Translations under genes and position numbers: made by a program
NCBI GenBank assembly: GCA_963974915.1
Contig: CAXBES010000014.1
Span: forward strand, 1 to 64,000
Length of the DNA stretch: 64,000 nt
Direction: 5' to 3'
DNA from: CAXBES01 sp963974915
GTDB taxonomy: Bacteria > Bacteroidota > Bacteroidia > Flavobacteriales > Flavobacteriaceae
Part shown: positions 1 to 8,446 of the stretch, piece after piece
Numbering within the stretch: the stretch's first letter is position 1
Layout of the letters: each line of letters opens with the position of its first letter
The notes under the pieces: model-generated
What the model was told of the DNA's origin: nothing
Seen by the model: the letters and a program-made list of their open reading frames with translations, nothing else
The model's database searches: none

Positions 1-47
1 TTATCTATCATTAAAGATGGGGATTGATAGTTATACTAAAGTTGGTC

Positions 48-98
48 TATAATGCGCTAAAATATACAACAATTTGTAGTATATTTTAGCGCATTATA
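48..98. terminator. 20-bp perfect inverted repeat (strong hairpin)
   Basis: Positions 48-67 are the exact reverse complement of 79-98, with an 11-nt loop that itself contains a short ACAA/TTGT pairing. The stem is unusually long and holds a GC-rich core (GCGC) flanked by A+T. It lies beyond the end of the leftmost gene, so a bidirectional terminator is the simplest reading, although no clean U-tract follows directly. A mobile-element end or other structured element cannot be excluded because the sequence to the left is missing. Confidence 0.5.
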
Positions 99-161
99 TA
101 TTAAAGTTTAATTAATTTAAACATCTCAAATAGCTGTTTTTTTTGTCAATATTTACTTTAC

Positions 162-197
162 ACCAAAGCTTATTCGCTTTGTAGAATAAGCTTTGGT
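162..197 (-). terminator. 14-bp hairpin downstream of the fibre-like gene
   Basis: 162-175 pairs perfectly with 184-197 around an 8-nt loop. The hairpin begins about 30 bp past the stop codon of the gene ending at 229, in the right place to end the sigma-54 operon. The T-tract on the minus strand is displaced by about 15 nt, so termination is inferred from stem strength and position. Confidence 0.5.
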
Positions 198-228
198 AGC
201 CTTTGATTTTTAATTAACACTCATTTTT

Positions 229-1695
229 TTATTTAATGCTTAAGTTAGATGAGAATACAGTTATAGAAGTTGTACCTGATCCTATTAGGCGTTGACCCCA
301 TATTTCGATATAGTCATTGGGTTCCAACTCTACTGTTCCTGAAATTGCATGGCTGGAAATATCTGTGGTCGTATTTATTCTCATCAAAGAATTTGTTTCT
401 ATTAAAGTGGTATTTCCGTTCTTCTTGATAAAAAACGCATAATAATCACCGGTTCCGCTATTCCCTCTAATTGAGAGGGCCGCACTTACCTGAAAAGTTC
501 GGGTTTTTTTCCCTGTATAAGTAATCCTATTATTTTGTGGAGAAGTAGCTCTAAACAAATTAACTGCTGTTGTATTATTAGGGGTTGTGTTACCATCGAG
601 ATTAAATTCGGAACTATTGCTAACCGACTGCACGAAGCCGGTGGTGATACCTCCGTCATAATAGATATTTGCCGTAGCATTGTTATCAGATTCTTGAGGA
701 ATCCCGGGACAATTAACTGTCCAGGCGTTTGTAAAATTATACCCATCAAAAGAACCTGTCCCATATCTTTTAACATACTCTGTGCTTGTTCCGGAAAATG
801 CTGTACTGATTAAAACTCCATTCATTACTGTGGGATTGCTACTTACGTCAATTCCTATGGCCGATCCGTCAACATTGCTAAACCCACTTACTTTTTGTAT
901 TAAAGTAAAGGTTCCGGTGAAAGTTTCATAAGTACCCAGGTTGGTATTAGACCATCCGAGGTTTGACAAGAGTAAAGAGTCTATATTATTATAGGTTATA
1001 CCATTCTGATTTCCAAGATATTGAACAATACTCGTAAATACTAATCCGAAGCCACTAATCGAACCTACTATTCCGGAACTAGCAATGACCGAATCTCTAA
1101 ATATTAAGTTTTCTGTACTTGCACCAGACAAATTGAAAACTGTTCCTCCGGGCGCACTTAACGTTAATCCCTTAATACTTCCTCCGGTCGTTCCGGTAAA
1201 AATAGTTCCACCTGCACTAGATAATATGTCCTCATTTGTATCGCGCCCTAAAATGTATGCGTTATTTAATTCTATGGGAAATGCTAAGGCAACAGCTCCA
1301 TTCACCTCATACAAGGTATTAGAGTCTAACAAATATTTAGCTCCAAGACCTGCAACAAGTTCATCGGCTAAATCGGCAGTGGATTTAATAATCTTGTAGT
1401 TATCTCTAATTTGTACATCAGGTGATGCATCTATCCATTGAGTACCATCGTAGACATATACACCATTTAGGGTTGTATCGTAAACCACTAAACCGTTGGC
1501 GGGAGAAGAGATTGCTGTTCGTTGAACGGAGGTCATTCTTGGAAATAACACCCCATGACTTGTACTTGAGATGTCCATAATTGACGATGGATCCGGTACT
1601 GTAGTACCTATTCCAACCTGTGCAAATAATTGGAGATTAAATAATAGAATAAATAAAAGGGGAGATTTAAAATAAGTTAGGTTAAGTTTTTTCAT
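229..1695 (-). CDS. secreted fibre-like surface protein
   Basis: 488 aa. Residues 1-25 are a Sec signal peptide ending in LQLFAQ, and mature QVGIGTT begins a segment typical of secreted Bacteroidetes fibre proteins (VLFPRMT, NGLVVYDT, YDGTQWID; about residues 26-92). The middle (about 130-330) is Gly/Ser/Thr-rich with short repeating hydrophobic strands, consistent with a beta-helix. The last ~90 residues (FQVSAALSIRG to the C-terminus, with DYIEIWGQ) look like a C1q/TNF-type jelly-roll or phage head-fibre tip. No type IX sorting domain or lipobox is seen. Its ATG overlaps the stop of the upstream receiver gene by 3 bases, so it is the last gene of the sigma-54 operon. Function unknown; an adhesin or extracellular fibre is inferred. 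No phage genes are nearby. Confidence 0.75.
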   Translation of the reverse strand: MKKLNLTYFKSPLLFILLFNLQLFAQVGIGTTVPDPSSIMDISSTSHGVLFPRMTSVQRTAISSPANGLVVYDTTLNGVYVYDGTQWIDASPDVQIRDNYKIIKSTADLADELVAGLGAKYLLDSNTLYEVNGAVALAFPIELNNAYILGRDTNEDILSSAGGTIFTGTTGGSIKGLTLSAPGGTVFNLSGASTENLIFRDSVIASSGIVGSISGFGLVFTSIVQYLGNQNGITYNNIDSLLLSNLGWSNTNLGTYETFTGTFTLIQKVSGFSNVDGSAIGIDVSSNPTVMNGVLISTAFSGTSTEYVKRYGTGSFDGYNFTNAWTVNCPGIPQESDNNATANIYYDGGITTGFVQSVSNSSEFNLDGNTTPNNTTAVNLFRATSPQNNRITYTGKKTRTFQVSAALSIRGNSGTGDYYAFFIKKNGNTTLIETNSLMRINTTTDISSHAISGTVELEPNDYIEIWGQRLIGSGTTSITVFSSNLSIK

Positions 1696-2138
1696 GATAT
1701 GTTTATTAAGGTTTGTAAAATTTTAGATTTAGTTTGTGTTTGAATTAATTGTTCTATTAGTTTTTCTTTGGTTAGGGGTTTGGGAATATAATTTGCTCGA
1801 ATTTCATAATCATGAGCCATTCGAATAAAATTTGGAATTCCAATAGAAGAAAGAAAAAACACTTTTGTTTTATTCTTCCGAAGAATTTTTATCTTTTCTA
1901 TGGTATGCAAGACTTCGAAACCATTCATTTCCGGCATTTCAATGTCCAGAAATATATATTGGGGGATATCGCTAGACAGATTCCATGTACTTAACATCTC
2001 AAGATACCTGATCGCCAGTATAGGATTTGAAAACGACTTTACCTTGGCAGATTCATCTAATTTCTCTAAAACTCTCTGATGTATAAGAAGTTCGATCTTG
2101 TTATCGTCAATTAAAACAATGTTCATATTTTTCGTCAT
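1692..2138 (-). CDS. single-domain response regulator (CheY-like receiver)
   Basis: 148 aa, receiver domain only. Acidic pair D11-D12 (LIDDNK), phospho-acceptor D65 in FLDIEMPEMNG, the switch Ser in FFLSS (about 97-98) and K120 in IPKPLT are all present, so phosphorylation should be possible. There is no output domain, so it probably acts by protein contact or as a phosphate shuttle. It starts one base after the stop of the kinase gene and its stop overlaps the start of the secreted-protein gene, so all are translationally coupled. A second ATG four codons downstream (M5) is an equally good start. Its natural kinase partner is unclear because the adjacent kinase lacks the usual His. Confidence 0.85.
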   Translation of the reverse strand: MTKNMNIVLIDDNKIELLIHQRVLEKLDESAKVKSFSNPILAIRYLEMLSTWNLSSDIPQYIFLDIEMPEMNGFEVLHTIEKIKILRKNKTKVFFLSSIGIPNFIRMAHDYEIRANYIPKPLTKEKLIEQLIQTQTKSKILQTLINIS

Positions 2139-2139
2139 A

Positions 2140-3993
2140 TTAGGTTTGTTTGTTCAATTTTGGCAATAGAATCTTAAAGCAAGTGCCCTTAAGCGATTCA
2201 CTAGAGTAATTCAACTTTCCATTCATAGTGTCTACTATCTTTTTTACTAGATAGAGTCCGATACCAACTCTGGAGATGTTGTCATCATCAACACCGTAGT
2301 TCAAGTCGAAGATTTTATCCATATGCTCCTGCGGAATCCCTTTACCATTATCCTTTATAATTATTTGTATATTATTTTGGACAGAAGTAATCTCAATAGA
2401 AATTTTGGGTTGAAAATCTTGAGACGAAGGTTTACTAAACTTTATGGAATTCTGAATTAGGTTATGAAATAGAACTGTTAAAAGCTCCTTATTGTAATAG
2501 AACGCTTCGCGAACCAGTACTTTTAAATTGAAGTTCATCGCCTCATAATTTCTGGTTCCTCCAAGATCTGCAATAACATCTTCAACAAGACCTCCAAAAT
2601 CGATAGGACCATAATTCTTTTTGTCACTCGAAATGATAGAGCCAATTGCCATATTCTCGGCGGTCTCTTTACCCTTCTTGATCGAATTATCTAATAGAAA
2701 TAATAATTTTTCAAAATTGCGATTAACATCTTCATCCTTAATACGATTAATAACTTCTTCAGCGAATGAAAAGGGGGATTTTAACTCTTGGGAAGAACGA
2801 TACAAAAGCAACTCGAGATCTCGGATCTTAGTTTTCAAATTTTTCTCTACATTATTTCTTTTAGTAATATCCAGCATCATAGCACAATACTGCGATCGCT
2901 TTCCGGTTTTCCATTTAATCAGACTAAATTCAATAGGGAATTCTTCTCCGTTCTTCTTTAAACCACGCATCTCGATGGTTTCCTGAATCTTTCTGACCTT
3001 TAATTTATTTACCGCACCTAACAATTCTTTCATACTTTTTTGTCTGAATTGTCGAGCCATTAATTGAGTTAAATGACAACCAATTATTTCAGATTCTTCG
3101 TAACCAAAGGCTAATGCCGCCCCTTTGTTCCATTCTGAAATAATTCCTTTTTCATTGGCTACTACAATAATTCTAACATCAATCGATTTAAAAATTGATT
3201 GGTATATATTATTATCACTATTTAAACTACTGTTCCCTCCCAGATTTGTAATATCTCTAGTCGCTATAGTTGCAGCCGTTATTTTACCCGATTTATTGAA
3301 CGCAGGACCTATCGTGGATAAATAAAATAGTTCTTCACCATTTACATCAAATTCCTTAGTTTCCAGTTGCTTTCGTGTCGCTCCATTAAATACTGCGGCA
3401 ATGTTATCACGCAACAAACTGTGATATAAGGGATTTACAAAACCATATACGTAACTACCAATAACATTTTCAGGATCAGTTTCTCCAATAGCCCGATTTA
3501 CAGCGATAATACGACCCGATTTGTTTACAGACAATACCAATTCGGGTATACTCTCAATAAAGGAGTTATGTTCACTTTTTAATACTGAAAATTTATTATT
3601 CTCTTCGTAAATCCGGGTTATATCTGAATAAGTAGAAACATATTTAACAACCGATCCGGACTGATTTTTAATTGGCGTAATGGTTGTATTTAACCAACGT
3701 GTTTCACTCTCCGTATTAATGTTGGGTAAAATTCCCGTCCATGTTTTACCTTTTTTAATAGTACTCCACAACTCTTTGTAAATTGGATTTTTATGTACGC
3801 TGGATCCAAACATTGTATGCGGTTCCCCAAACGTTTCTTCTCTTGATTTCCCAATTAGGAATAGGTAATTATCATTTGCAAAATTTAACCTTCCAAGCAT
3901 GTCTGTTACTGTCATAATGGTTGACTCTTTTAACACCTCAAAAAGTTCAAAATCATTATGTTCTTGTCTATTCCTCTGTCTAGTTACTTGCAT
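2140..3993 (-). CDS. triple-PAS histidine-kinase-like protein lacking the H-box His
   Basis: 617 aa, no transmembrane segment or signal peptide, so cytoplasmic. Three PAS domains lie at about 18-130, 142-250 and 262-380, followed by a DHp-like helix and a HATPase_c domain with N-box (HNLIQNSIKF, 510-519), G1 (DNGKG, 548-552) and G2 (VGIGLYLV, 576-583). The H-box reads SSQELKSP around residues 400-407; the usual His is Gln (codon CAA), so canonical autophosphorylation at this site is not expected, while ATP binding looks intact. The gene starts 14 bp inside the STAS-like gene and ends one base before the receiver gene. It may act as an ATP-dependent scaffold or phosphatase, or use another acceptor residue. 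Confidence 0.85.
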   Translation of the reverse strand: MQVTRQRNRQEHNDFELFEVLKESTIMTVTDMLGRLNFANDNYLFLIGKSREETFGEPHTMFGSSVHKNPIYKELWSTIKKGKTWTGILPNINTESETRWLNTTITPIKNQSGSVVKYVSTYSDITRIYEENNKFSVLKSEHNSFIESIPELVLSVNKSGRIIAVNRAIGETDPENVIGSYVYGFVNPLYHSLLRDNIAAVFNGATRKQLETKEFDVNGEELFYLSTIGPAFNKSGKITAATIATRDITNLGGNSSLNSDNNIYQSIFKSIDVRIIVVANEKGIISEWNKGAALAFGYEESEIIGCHLTQLMARQFRQKSMKELLGAVNKLKVRKIQETIEMRGLKKNGEEFPIEFSLIKWKTGKRSQYCAMMLDITKRNNVEKNLKTKIRDLELLLYRSSQELKSPFSFAEEVINRIKDEDVNRNFEKLLFLLDNSIKKGKETAENMAIGSIISSDKKNYGPIDFGGLVEDVIADLGGTRNYEAMNFNLKVLVREAFYYNKELLTVLFHNLIQNSIKFSKPSSQDFQPKISIEITSVQNNIQIIIKDNGKGIPQEHMDKIFDLNYGVDDDNISRVGIGLYLVKKIVDTMNGKLNYSSESLKGTCFKILLPKLNKQT

Positions 3994-4393
3994 TATAGGT
4001 ACGTTTTATTTCATTAGAATATGTAATGGCTTCCTCGAGACTATCGACGATAAGGAAAGGTGTTTGAGAATCAAATATCCTTACATAGCTTGCAATTAAT
4101 AACCTCGAATTAATAGAATTGGTCACAAAGGCTTCAGAAAGCCTTACTTCTTTTATAATTGGACTATTAGCGAATAGTTTGGCTGCTTCGATCGAATAAG
4201 TTCCCTTAACATCTCTGGCGTCTATTATTAAAGGAAATGCTTGATCTCCGGTTAATTTGCGCATAGCTTCAATGTAAATCTGAACAGATGTGTCACCTAA
4301 AACAAATTCTATATCGTCATTTAAAATTTTCCAATAGAGAATTCCATCGTCTAACCAAATTTTTGCTTTTGGAAATATTATAGGGTTATTCAT
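3980..4393 (-). CDS. STAS/SpoIIAA-like small protein (DUF7793-like)
   Basis: 137 aa soluble protein with an alternating beta/alpha pattern and a central segment PLIIDARDVKGTYSIEAAK (about 74-92) that resembles the conserved loop of STAS-like regulators. First gene of a four-gene operon. The ATG at 4393 is preceded by AGGTGA at good spacing, one of few clear Shine-Dalgarno sequences here, and the sigma-54-type promoter ends about 25 bp upstream. Its 3' end overlaps the kinase-like gene by 14 bp. Partner-switch or adaptor function is an inference from fold resemblance and context. Confidence 0.65.
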   Translation of the reverse strand: MNNPIIFPKAKIWLDDGILYWKILNDDIEFVLGDTSVQIYIEAMRKLTGDQAFPLIIDARDVKGTYSIEAAKLFANSPIIKEVRLSEAFVTNSINSRLLIASYVRIFDSQTPFLIVDSLEEAITYSNEIKRTYNASN

Positions 4394-4418
4394 AGATCAC
4401 CTTTCGTTGCACTATGAA

Positions 4419-4435
4419 TACCAATTGACGTGCCT
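4419..4435 (-). promoter_or_regulatory. sigma-54 (-24/-12) promoter of the STAS-kinase-receiver-fibre operon
   Basis: On the minus strand the sequence is AGGCACG-TCAA-TTGGTA, against the sigma-54 consensus TGGCACG-N4-TTGCW. The two GG dinucleotides are 12 bp apart, the exact spacing required. The expected start is about 4409, which gives a leader of about 16 nt containing the AGGTGA ribosome site. The last G of TTGG replaces the usual C. A gene for a sigma-54 activator ends about 145 bp upstream, which strongly supports the call. Confidence 0.7.
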
Positions 4436-4522
4436 AATTGCAGAAATTAAGTAAAATAAATTTTAAAGCACTGATTAGCAGTTGGTAATTATTTTTAAAA
4501 GAAAACATACTTAAAAAAAATC

Positions 4523-4538
4523 CCACGGTATACCGAAA
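4523..4538. promoter_or_regulatory. putative activator binding site A (palindrome CCACGGTATACCGTGG-like)
   Basis: CCACGGTATACCGAAA matches 13 of 16 positions of the perfect palindrome CCACGGTATACCGTGG. It lies about 120 bp upstream of the predicted sigma-54 start, the usual distance for enhancer sites, and pairs with a second copy whose centre is exactly 40 bp further upstream. Confidence 0.55.
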
Positions 4539-4562
4539 TATTTAATCATGCGTTAAACACAT

Positions 4563-4578
4563 CCACGGTATTTCGTGG
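4563..4578. promoter_or_regulatory. putative activator binding site B (palindrome)
   Basis: CCACGGTATTTCGTGG matches 14 of 16 positions of the same palindrome as site A. It begins two bases past the stop codon of the sigma-54 activator gene. Four-turn spacing between A and B puts both sites on roughly one face of the helix, as expected for cooperative binding by a Fis-type HTH dimer. As a hairpin it might also help end activator transcription. Confidence 0.55.
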
Positions 4579-4580
4579 TT

Positions 4581-7500
4581 TTAATTAGGTCTTTTAATGT
4601 TCAATTTTTTCATTCGATCCCGAAGCGTACTCGACTTAATTTTTAGTCTTTTAGCCGCCCCATTTTCTCCTTCAATTTTCCAACGGCATTGCTCTAACGT
4701 GGCTAGTATATGATTGCGTTGCGCAGCATCAAGAGACAAGCCAGTATCTGCTATAAGTCTTTTGCTAGTCTCATTGGGAATATCGAACTCTGAGATCTTT
4801 AAAGACTCTCCTTTGGTAAGAATAACTGCTCTCTCAATGAGGTTTTCCAGTTCACGGATATTTCCGGGCCATTTATAGGTTTGCATTTTTTGCATTGCAG
4901 CATCCGAAATATACTTAACATCTTTACGATATTTCTTTCCGAATTTTTCTACAAAGTGTTCTACTAAAAGTGGAATATCTTCCGGTCGTTTCCGAAGTGG
5001 AGGTACTGTTATTGGAAAAACATTTAATCTGAAATAAAGGTCTTGCCTAAACTGATTTTTTTCAATTTCGGATTTTAAATTGCGATTCGTTGCGGCAATA
5101 ACCCTTACATCCAGTTTTTTTGTAACCGAATCACCAATTTTTTCAATTTCACCTTCCTGTAAAAAACGCAACAGCTTTGGCTGCATCGCAATAGGCAATT
5201 CACCAATTTCATCTAAAAAAAGCGTACCTCCATGTGCCAATTCAACCTTTCCTACCTTATCACTAATTGCACCTGTAAACGAACCTCTTTTATGTCCAAA
5301 AAGCTCACTCTCAATTAATTCTGTGGGAATAGCAGCACAATTAACCTTTATTAACGGCTCGTCTTTCCTATTACTTATATTATGTATGGCCCGAGCTAAC
5401 AATTCTTTCCCGGTACCTGTTTCACCTAATAATAGAACCGTTGCATCGGTGGATGCGACATTTTCAACATCGGTTAAAACCTGACTAAACAAAGCACTAC
5501 CGTACACCATTTCCTCGAAGTTAAAAACCATATCTAATTCATTTCTCAAATAAAAGTTCTCATCCTCGAGTTTAATCTTTAATTGTTTTAATTCACCAAC
5601 GGCAGCAGATAACTCATCGTTAAGTGCTTTCAGTTTTTGTTCTGCTAATTTTCTTTCCGAAGTGGCAACCATAAGATAGACCAAACTCGCAATAGACGAA
5701 GCGAATTCTTCTTCATCTACAGTCCATTCCTTATTTTCGCTGAAACTCTCGAAAGTTAAAACCCCATAGTGACCGTTTGATGCCTGTACAAGAGTTTCCA
5801 TCATTGATGTATGTAGTATTGGATCGGTATTATCCATTATCAACTTCCTTGTTGTAATCCTTTTTTCTGAATTGTTCTGAGTTTCTATTTCAGAACCTGA
5901 AAAAATTTCAAAAAAGTCTGGTTCGTCCTTTCTATAACGTACCATCCCATCCTTGAAAGATTGAGTGTCTTGATTAAATTCATTTAAGCACATTAACTCA
6001 TTAGCATCTCTATTCAATTTCCAAATACTTACCTTGTGCAAACCTAATGTCTTTGCTGTTGAAGAAGTAATTTTTTTGATAGACTTATCAAAATCACCAC
6101 CAACAAGACTAGCTAATTCAAGGATCACCTTTTTTCTAAGAAAGGAGTTTGCCGCAATATCTTCTAGTTTTCGTTGTGCTTTTCTCGCCTCCGAAATATC
6201 TTGAACAGTCGCCAATACGGCAACTAGTTTACCATTTTTATCCTTTACGTGTGAAGATGCTACAGACACCAAAAAGCGTTCACCACTCTTACGCATTATA
6301 TTGAATTCAAAATCACGCACCTCACCAGATATCGCCAATTTCAAAGAATCTTCTAAGACACTATAACTTTCTGGAGGGTAATAAGGAACCGGAGCTCCAA
6401 CCCCAATAAGTTCTTCCTGTGTAAATCCGGTCATATTACAAAATGCCGGGTTGACAGAAATCGCAGAACCATCTATATTTACCACGATAATCCCTTCTCT
6501 TAAAGACAACAACAATTCTTCCGAAAAATCCCTTTCCATTCGAAGCTCTTCCTCTGCACGTTTTCTTTCTGTAATGTCTTGTATAGTCGCTAATATCCCT
6601 ACAACGTTACCATCCTGATCAAAAATTTGAGAAGAAATAAGTTGCACGCCAAAGCGATCACCATTCTTACGTTTATACGTGGTCTCATATGTGTTTTGAA
6701 ATTCCTTTTGTAAAAGTTTCTCAAGATGAATATAACAAGTGTCATAACACTCGGGAGCCCAGAATGGAAATGGTGCTTGTGTGGACAATAATTCGGCTTC
6801 AGAATAACCTGTCATTTCACAAAATGCCGGATTGACCTTTGTCACTTTTCCACTTTCAGAAGAAACAACAATTAAGCCTTCCCGCATGGAAACCAAAAGG
6901 TTTTCAGAGAATTCTTTCTGGAGTTTTATTTCTGTTTGAGACTTAATTCTTTCGGTAATATCTTCCAGGGTTGCGCAGAAGGCAAGTATATTCCCGTTTT
7001 CGTCAAGTATTCGTGATGTTGTTAAAGCTGCATTAAAAGTTTCACCACTCTTTCGTATATATAACAATTCATAACTACCACTTATCCCTGTTAATGTCTT
7101 ATCAAATACCGATTGCATTTTATCTACAGACTTGGGATGCCAAAATGGAAAGGGCGTAGTCATTCCTATAAGCTCCTCTCGTTCAAATTCGGTTATAGAA
7201 CAAAATGCCTCATTAACATCTATTATCTTACCTTCGGTACTGATAATTACCAACCCATATTTTAGCGAGCTTATTAGCTGTTCAGAAAAATATTTTGCAG
7301 CTTTTAATTCTGCTTTTGCCTTTATTTTTTGCGTAATATCATTTACAGTTGAAAAATAGGCGACCGGATTTCCATAATTATCGTAAATCGCAGAAGCGCA
7401 TAACTCTACAGGAAATCGCCTTCCGTTTTTTCGAACAAAAACCAAATCTACCTTCTCTAGTGTTCCTGATAAAACCTTCTGAAATGCCTTCTTGATAGGA

Positions 7501-8153
7501 CCAAATTCTTCCGGTGGCCAATATTTATGAGGAATACCCGTACCAACTAGTTCCTCTTCAGAAAAGCCCGTCATGTTACAAAGTGCAGGATTTACCATTA
7601 AGTGAGTACCGTTCACATCAACTACAGACAACCCTTCTTTCAAAGACGAAACCAATCTTTGAGAAAATTCTTTTTCTATGCTCAGTAAATCCACCGAACT
7701 TTTAAGTGTACTAACATTCTGTATTTCACTTAAAACGTAATCTACATTCTCAATTGAGATTATTTCAAACGAAAAACTTGCTATAGCCTTATCCCCTTTC
7801 TTATTTATAAATTCGGATTCGAAAGATTCTAAAGAATTTTCAGCAACTAATACTTTATTTATTCTCTTGCCGACTTCGGGTGTAACAAGATTTAATTCAT
7901 AAACGTCCTTTCCTATCACTTCATCACTTTTAAAACCGGTGATCTCTTCCCAAGCCCTGTTTACTGCAATAAACTTTTTTGAATCAATGCTAGATAATGC
8001 TTTGGGGATTGAACTTTTATAAAATAAATACTCTAAATTTTTATCTGTAGTTAGGCTTTTAAGCATAGCAATTTTATCTGCGTTTAAATCATCAACAACA
8101 GATTTGTTTAGTACGTCTTTATCAAGAGGTAATTTTTTACTCATCACATTCAT
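4581..8153 (-). CDS. sigma-54-dependent activator with five PAS domains, GAF, AAA+ and Fis-type HTH
   Basis: 1190 aa, about twice the usual length of NtrC-family activators. Order: PAS (about 38-150), four similar PAS repeats (160-280, 285-405, 412-535, 540-660; each begins FSxxLLxSLREGLxVV-like and contains VNPAFCxMTGF), GAF (about 675-835), coiled coil (835-875), AAA+ (880-1115) and Fis HTH (about 1140-1190). Walker A is GETGTGKE (910-917), the sigma-54 contact loop is GSFTGA (957-962, a Ser variant of GAFTGA) and Walker B is LFLDE (978-982). No receiver domain and no membrane segment, so it should sense cytoplasmic ligands, redox or partners through PAS/GAF. It transcribes toward the operon it probably activates. 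ATG codons also occur at codon 4. Confidence 0.93.
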   Translation of the reverse strand: MNVMSKKLPLDKDVLNKSVVDDLNADKIAMLKSLTTDKNLEYLFYKSSIPKALSSIDSKKFIAVNRAWEEITGFKSDEVIGKDVYELNLVTPEVGKRINKVLVAENSLESFESEFINKKGDKAIASFSFEIISIENVDYVLSEIQNVSTLKSSVDLLSIEKEFSQRLVSSLKEGLSVVDVNGTHLMVNPALCNMTGFSEEELVGTGIPHKYWPPEEFGPIKKAFQKVLSGTLEKVDLVFVRKNGRRFPVELCASAIYDNYGNPVAYFSTVNDITQKIKAKAELKAAKYFSEQLISSLKYGLVIISTEGKIIDVNEAFCSITEFEREELIGMTTPFPFWHPKSVDKMQSVFDKTLTGISGSYELLYIRKSGETFNAALTTSRILDENGNILAFCATLEDITERIKSQTEIKLQKEFSENLLVSMREGLIVVSSESGKVTKVNPAFCEMTGYSEAELLSTQAPFPFWAPECYDTCYIHLEKLLQKEFQNTYETTYKRKNGDRFGVQLISSQIFDQDGNVVGILATIQDITERKRAEEELRMERDFSEELLLSLREGIIVVNIDGSAISVNPAFCNMTGFTQEELIGVGAPVPYYPPESYSVLEDSLKLAISGEVRDFEFNIMRKSGERFLVSVASSHVKDKNGKLVAVLATVQDISEARKAQRKLEDIAANSFLRKKVILELASLVGGDFDKSIKKITSSTAKTLGLHKVSIWKLNRDANELMCLNEFNQDTQSFKDGMVRYRKDEPDFFEIFSGSEIETQNNSEKRITTRKLIMDNTDPILHTSMMETLVQASNGHYGVLTFESFSENKEWTVDEEEFASSIASLVYLMVATSERKLAEQKLKALNDELSAAVGELKQLKIKLEDENFYLRNELDMVFNFEEMVYGSALFSQVLTDVENVASTDATVLLLGETGTGKELLARAIHNISNRKDEPLIKVNCAAIPTELIESELFGHKRGSFTGAISDKVGKVELAHGGTLFLDEIGELPIAMQPKLLRFLQEGEIEKIGDSVTKKLDVRVIAATNRNLKSEIEKNQFRQDLYFRLNVFPITVPPLRKRPEDIPLLVEHFVEKFGKKYRKDVKYISDAAMQKMQTYKWPGNIRELENLIERAVILTKGESLKISEFDIPNETSKRLIADTGLSLDAAQRNHILATLEQCRWKIEGENGAAKRLKIKSSTLRDRMKKLNIKRPN

Positions 8154-8237
8154 CTACCGGATATCAGTACTCAAAAGACAGAGTGCTAATATTGCACATT
8201 AGAAACTAAGCTAAAAAAGGGAAGTTAATTGAATGTT

Positions 8238-8266
8238 CAAAGATAGTTAAAATTAATCAAACAAAA
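8238..8266 (-). promoter_or_regulatory. Bacteroidetes-type promoter of the sigma-54 activator gene
   Basis: On the minus strand TATCTTTG (8238-8245) fits the -7 consensus TAnnTTTG, and TTTTG (8262-8266) lies 16 bp upstream as a possible -33 element. The leader to the ATG at 8153 would be about 80 nt. The rest of the 293-bp spacer to the next gene holds nothing else recognised. Confidence 0.4.
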
Positions 8267-8446
8267 GCTTTAGGATAGCCCTACAAAATAAATAATTGAT
8301 TACTCAAAGCTGCCCATCTTGTTAAATCGAGTAACAAAAGCACTCAATAGAACAAGCTTTTTCAGCGTACTTAAACTATAACCACCTAATATATGATTCA
8401 AACTTATGTAGGAAACAAATCAAATAACATTCATTTAATAAAAAGT

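Noticed and set aside
229..1695. Fibre-like protein as part of a prophage
   Set aside because: It has a Sec signal peptide and sits in a signalling operon; no integrase, capsid or tail genes are present.
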